Shown in pieces: positions 61,680-64,000 of a DNA stretch of 64,000 nt (position 1 is its first letter; the number at the start of each line of letters is the position of its first letter). This DNA is from Mucor racemosus (lineage: Eukaryota; Mucoromycota; Mucoromycetes; Mucorales; Mucoraceae), in the NCBI GenBank assembly GCA_027405735.1, contig JAPEHQ010000001.1, positions 6,510,001-6,574,000 of the forward strand, read 5' to 3'. The translations under genes and the position numbers were made by a program. Under the pieces are notes generated by a model. The model saw only the letters and a list, made by a program, of their open reading frames with translations, made no database searches and had not been told where the DNA came from.

Positions 61680-63703
61680 TTTTAAAGAAATTAGTGCAAA
61701 GTATAAATGAGGCTTTTTACCATTGCATCTTTGCTTTATATAAAAAAAAACTTTTTCGTCGTGGTCATTAATCTTCCGATTTAGTGCGTCACTTAATTAA
61801 TATTGATTGATTTGGGAAAAAGATTTATTTATGATATTGCCATCATTATAAAGTAGTTGAACAAAGTATCGAAAAGATTGTTTGACGTTTAATCAAGTCA
61901 AAAAAGGCATTTATGGATGTCAAAAGTATAGTTGAACTAGTGCATATCGCAACTTGCTCTCCGAAAAAAGCCTTTATATCTCATAGTCAATGCCCAAAGA
62001 ATTATAAAGAACCAAGCTTGAATTGAATTCAAGCATGTGATACATCAATTCTCGCCAAAAAAAAAGCAATATACAATGATATGAATTGGCTTTTTACCTA
62101 TCAAATTTACAAAATTTAGCTCAAATAAGCTATTCCAGTTCTCATTTTTGGATTCAAACCGGCTGAGAATCTCATCATAACGTATATTGTTATTAACGCT
62201 ATCCATTACTGTAGCCGTATTGTACATTTGTTATACTTTGTTGTCGTTTTTATGATGATATTATGAGTTATTGATTTGCTTGAATATGCGAGCAATTGAA
62301 AAAAAGCACTCAAGATCATATGTTTGTCAAATTTACCATTCATTTTCAGCTATATATGCAAAATAAAAATACTACTTATATCTTAATGTGCTAAAGTTTG
62401 CGATCATATCTTTTTATTACGACTAATATAGCTGTAACGACTATAGTAACTCTTTGAAAATGTAATTCTCTAATATCAAAAAAAGGCGGTGTTTCAATTA
62501 CAAGTTGGACCCTCGAATCGATTTTCGATCATTTGGACATCAAAATATCATGTTTGTCTTTTACTGCAAAATTTTAATATTTAAAGCCAAACACATTCAA
62601 TAATCTTCCTGATAGATATTTGTGCGCTCTATAGATTGGTAAACATTTTGGGACGATAACATAAATATTCGTTGCTGTAGTTTCATAAAACCTAAAAACA
62701 GTTTTTCTCGTAAAACATCAAATTTTGAATAGCAAATGTAGAAATAAATAATTTCATATGAAAAATCGAGCTTTTCTCGTCATTTTGTATTAATGCATAT
62801 CATAGTGAATTTTGACGTTTTTCGGGTTAAAAGTGCAATATTCCTATTTCATGGACCAATCCCCTATAGTTGTAGGCAAAAAATCATTCAAAATCATCGA
62901 TTTTTCATCGTTCCAAAAATATCTTCCAAATTGTCTAAAACTGATATATCATGTTATTAACAAATGTAGAAGATGATTCCACATGTTTTTCAACCGAGAA
63001 AAGACCAAAAACTGCTAATTTTATTGCTTGTTTTAAAACCGATATATCCAAATAATGGCCACTTTTCGGTATATAAAGACACTCTATTATCCACAATTTT
63101 CGCAAAAAAAAAAATGCTATCGCTATAAAAGCGTAGCAATCTATCTTTTGTAAAGTTTTAAAGTCGATCGAATCGCATAGAAATAGTATAACAATTCTTG
63201 AGAACCGTTGAAACTTTGAAAGTGTTCATATAATCAGATGATATCTGCTTACAATAAATTCAACATGTACAAGGATTCAAAGAAATATTGATATTTGTAT
63301 TGACTATATTATAGCGACTTGTTTTGCTTCAAAATTTTCGAGTCCCTTATTTAATTTGATGATATAATCTACCATGAAAGATGGCATGACGATTGCTCTT
63401 TTAGGTCAGATGTCCACGTTTATAATATAAGTTATTTACATATCTCCTCATTATTTAAGCTAAATATAGCATATCTTTAGCTACTCTTTACTTAGATTTC
63501 TTTGTCTTTTATTATGCGTTGGCCAATTGATCATATGTGTCGTCCTTGATCTCAAAAAGCAAGGCTGTATTCTGCCCCAGTCACCTTACAGTGACTCGCG
63601 CAAGTCTTTATCGGGTGCGATTAATTCATGTTGAACACAACATTCTACCACAAGTTTTTAATTTAATTCTTTTCTTTTACTCTTTAAGTTTTTCAAGGTA
63701 AAT
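61680..63703. other. 2-kb intergenic region, no gene seen
   Basis: AT-rich; 62500-63400 has the look of the dispersed non-coding repeats elsewhere (many ATCGATTTT and TCGTTCC-like words), but no second copy exists in the window. Towards the right end, CCCCAGTCACCTTACAGTGACTC near 63577 contains a short inverted pair (GTCAC/GTGAC) close to the promoter of the last gene. Confidence 0.4.
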
Positions 63704-64000
63704 ATGGTACATCCTCCCAGCAATAGCTCTCGATTATCAGCTTTGAAAAATGCCAGACAAAGTGCATCCAAAAGTAAACAATCTGGAATAACAGATTTTC
63801 TTAAAAAAAGCCAATCAATTGTCCCTGCACAGCATCAACATCATCGTACTTCACGCCTTTCATCACAGCCACAAAAACAACCACAACCACAACAAACACA
63901 ACAGCAAACACAAAGACAAAAGAGTCCAATATTATCAGAAACACAAAATACATCAACTAGTATACAAAGCAATAAAATACTAAATGGTGTTGTTGCCTGT
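63704..64000 (+). CDS. PIP-box protein, probably BRCT-domain (5' end only)
   Basis: The open frame runs from the ATG at 63704 past the window end (99 codons seen). Near the start, KQSGITDFLKK fits the PCNA-interacting motif QxxIxxFL, here with Leu as the second hydrophobic. A Gln/Ser/Thr-rich linker follows. The last visible residues, KILNGVVAC, resemble the first strand of a microcephalin-type BRCT domain. Together these suggest a chromatin or DNA-repair protein recruited to replication forks. The BRCT part is a guess from nine residues; the PIP-box is better supported. A T/C-rich leader precedes the ATG, as for other genes here. Confidence 0.55.
   Translation, partial: MVHPPSNSSRLSALKNARQSASKSKQSGITDFLKKSQSIVPAQHQHHRTSRLSSQPQKQPQPQQTQQQTQRQKSPILSETQNTSTSIQSNKILNGVVAC

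Noticed and set aside
62500..63400. Possible further copy of repeat D or E
   Set aside because: Style and base composition are similar, but I could not align it to either family over any useful length.

Overview
The window looks like nuclear DNA of an early-diverging filamentous fungus, most likely Mucoromycota (Mucorales-like). The evidence is very AT-rich intergenic DNA, genes with many 41-75 nt GT-AG introns, fungal chitin-precursor and vacuolar enzymes, and a Fanzor nuclease. The assignment is an inference from gene content and architecture. I rebuilt every multi-exon gene by hand; reading frame closes across all junctions, but no transcript evidence was available.

Layout. 1-13.1 kb is repeat territory: LTR families A and B, a 4.1-kb palindrome with two equal-length 1091-bp arms, a decayed Tc1-like element at its hinge, a possible gag relic, and the first copy of a ~1-kb family D. 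13.1-25.9 kb holds four genes: an MpaB-type oxygenase, a tandem PH-domain protein, a 13-exon alpha/beta hydrolase and a 23-exon class II alpha-mannosidase divergent from it. 25.9-34.4 kb is a second repeat block with nested solo LTRs, a third palindrome-arm copy and two more D copies. 34.4-56.4 kb is gene-dense: UDP-GlcNAc pyrophosphorylase, a type II membrane glycosyltransferase, shugoshin with a 59-codon glutamine-rich tract, a Ras GEF, RLP24, (family D copy 4), a glutamine-synthetase-like enzyme, cytochrome b5, a drug/metabolite-type transporter, an unrecognised protein and a CCDC130/Saf4 splicing factor. 57.2-60.9 kb is a mobile element with mariner-type ends carrying an apparently intact Fanzor gene. 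TMA7 follows, then about 2 kb without a gene, and the window ends inside a gene with an N-terminal PCNA-binding motif.

The most notable object is the Fanzor element: TA-flanked CAGT... inverted ends, a six-exon 757-aa RNA-guided-nuclease-like protein with the RuvC acidic residues and zinc ribbon intact, two N-terminal zinc knuckles of identical spacing, and no transposase. The repeat history is also readable: LTR A sits inside LTR B at one locus and LTR B inside LTR A at another, and LTR C sits inside the palindrome-arm repeat, with 5-bp target duplications at most insertions. The host genes are housekeeping and do not form a cluster or one pathway. UAP1 and the glycosyltransferase are sugar-nucleotide or glycosylation enzymes, and the mannosidase degrades oligomannosides.
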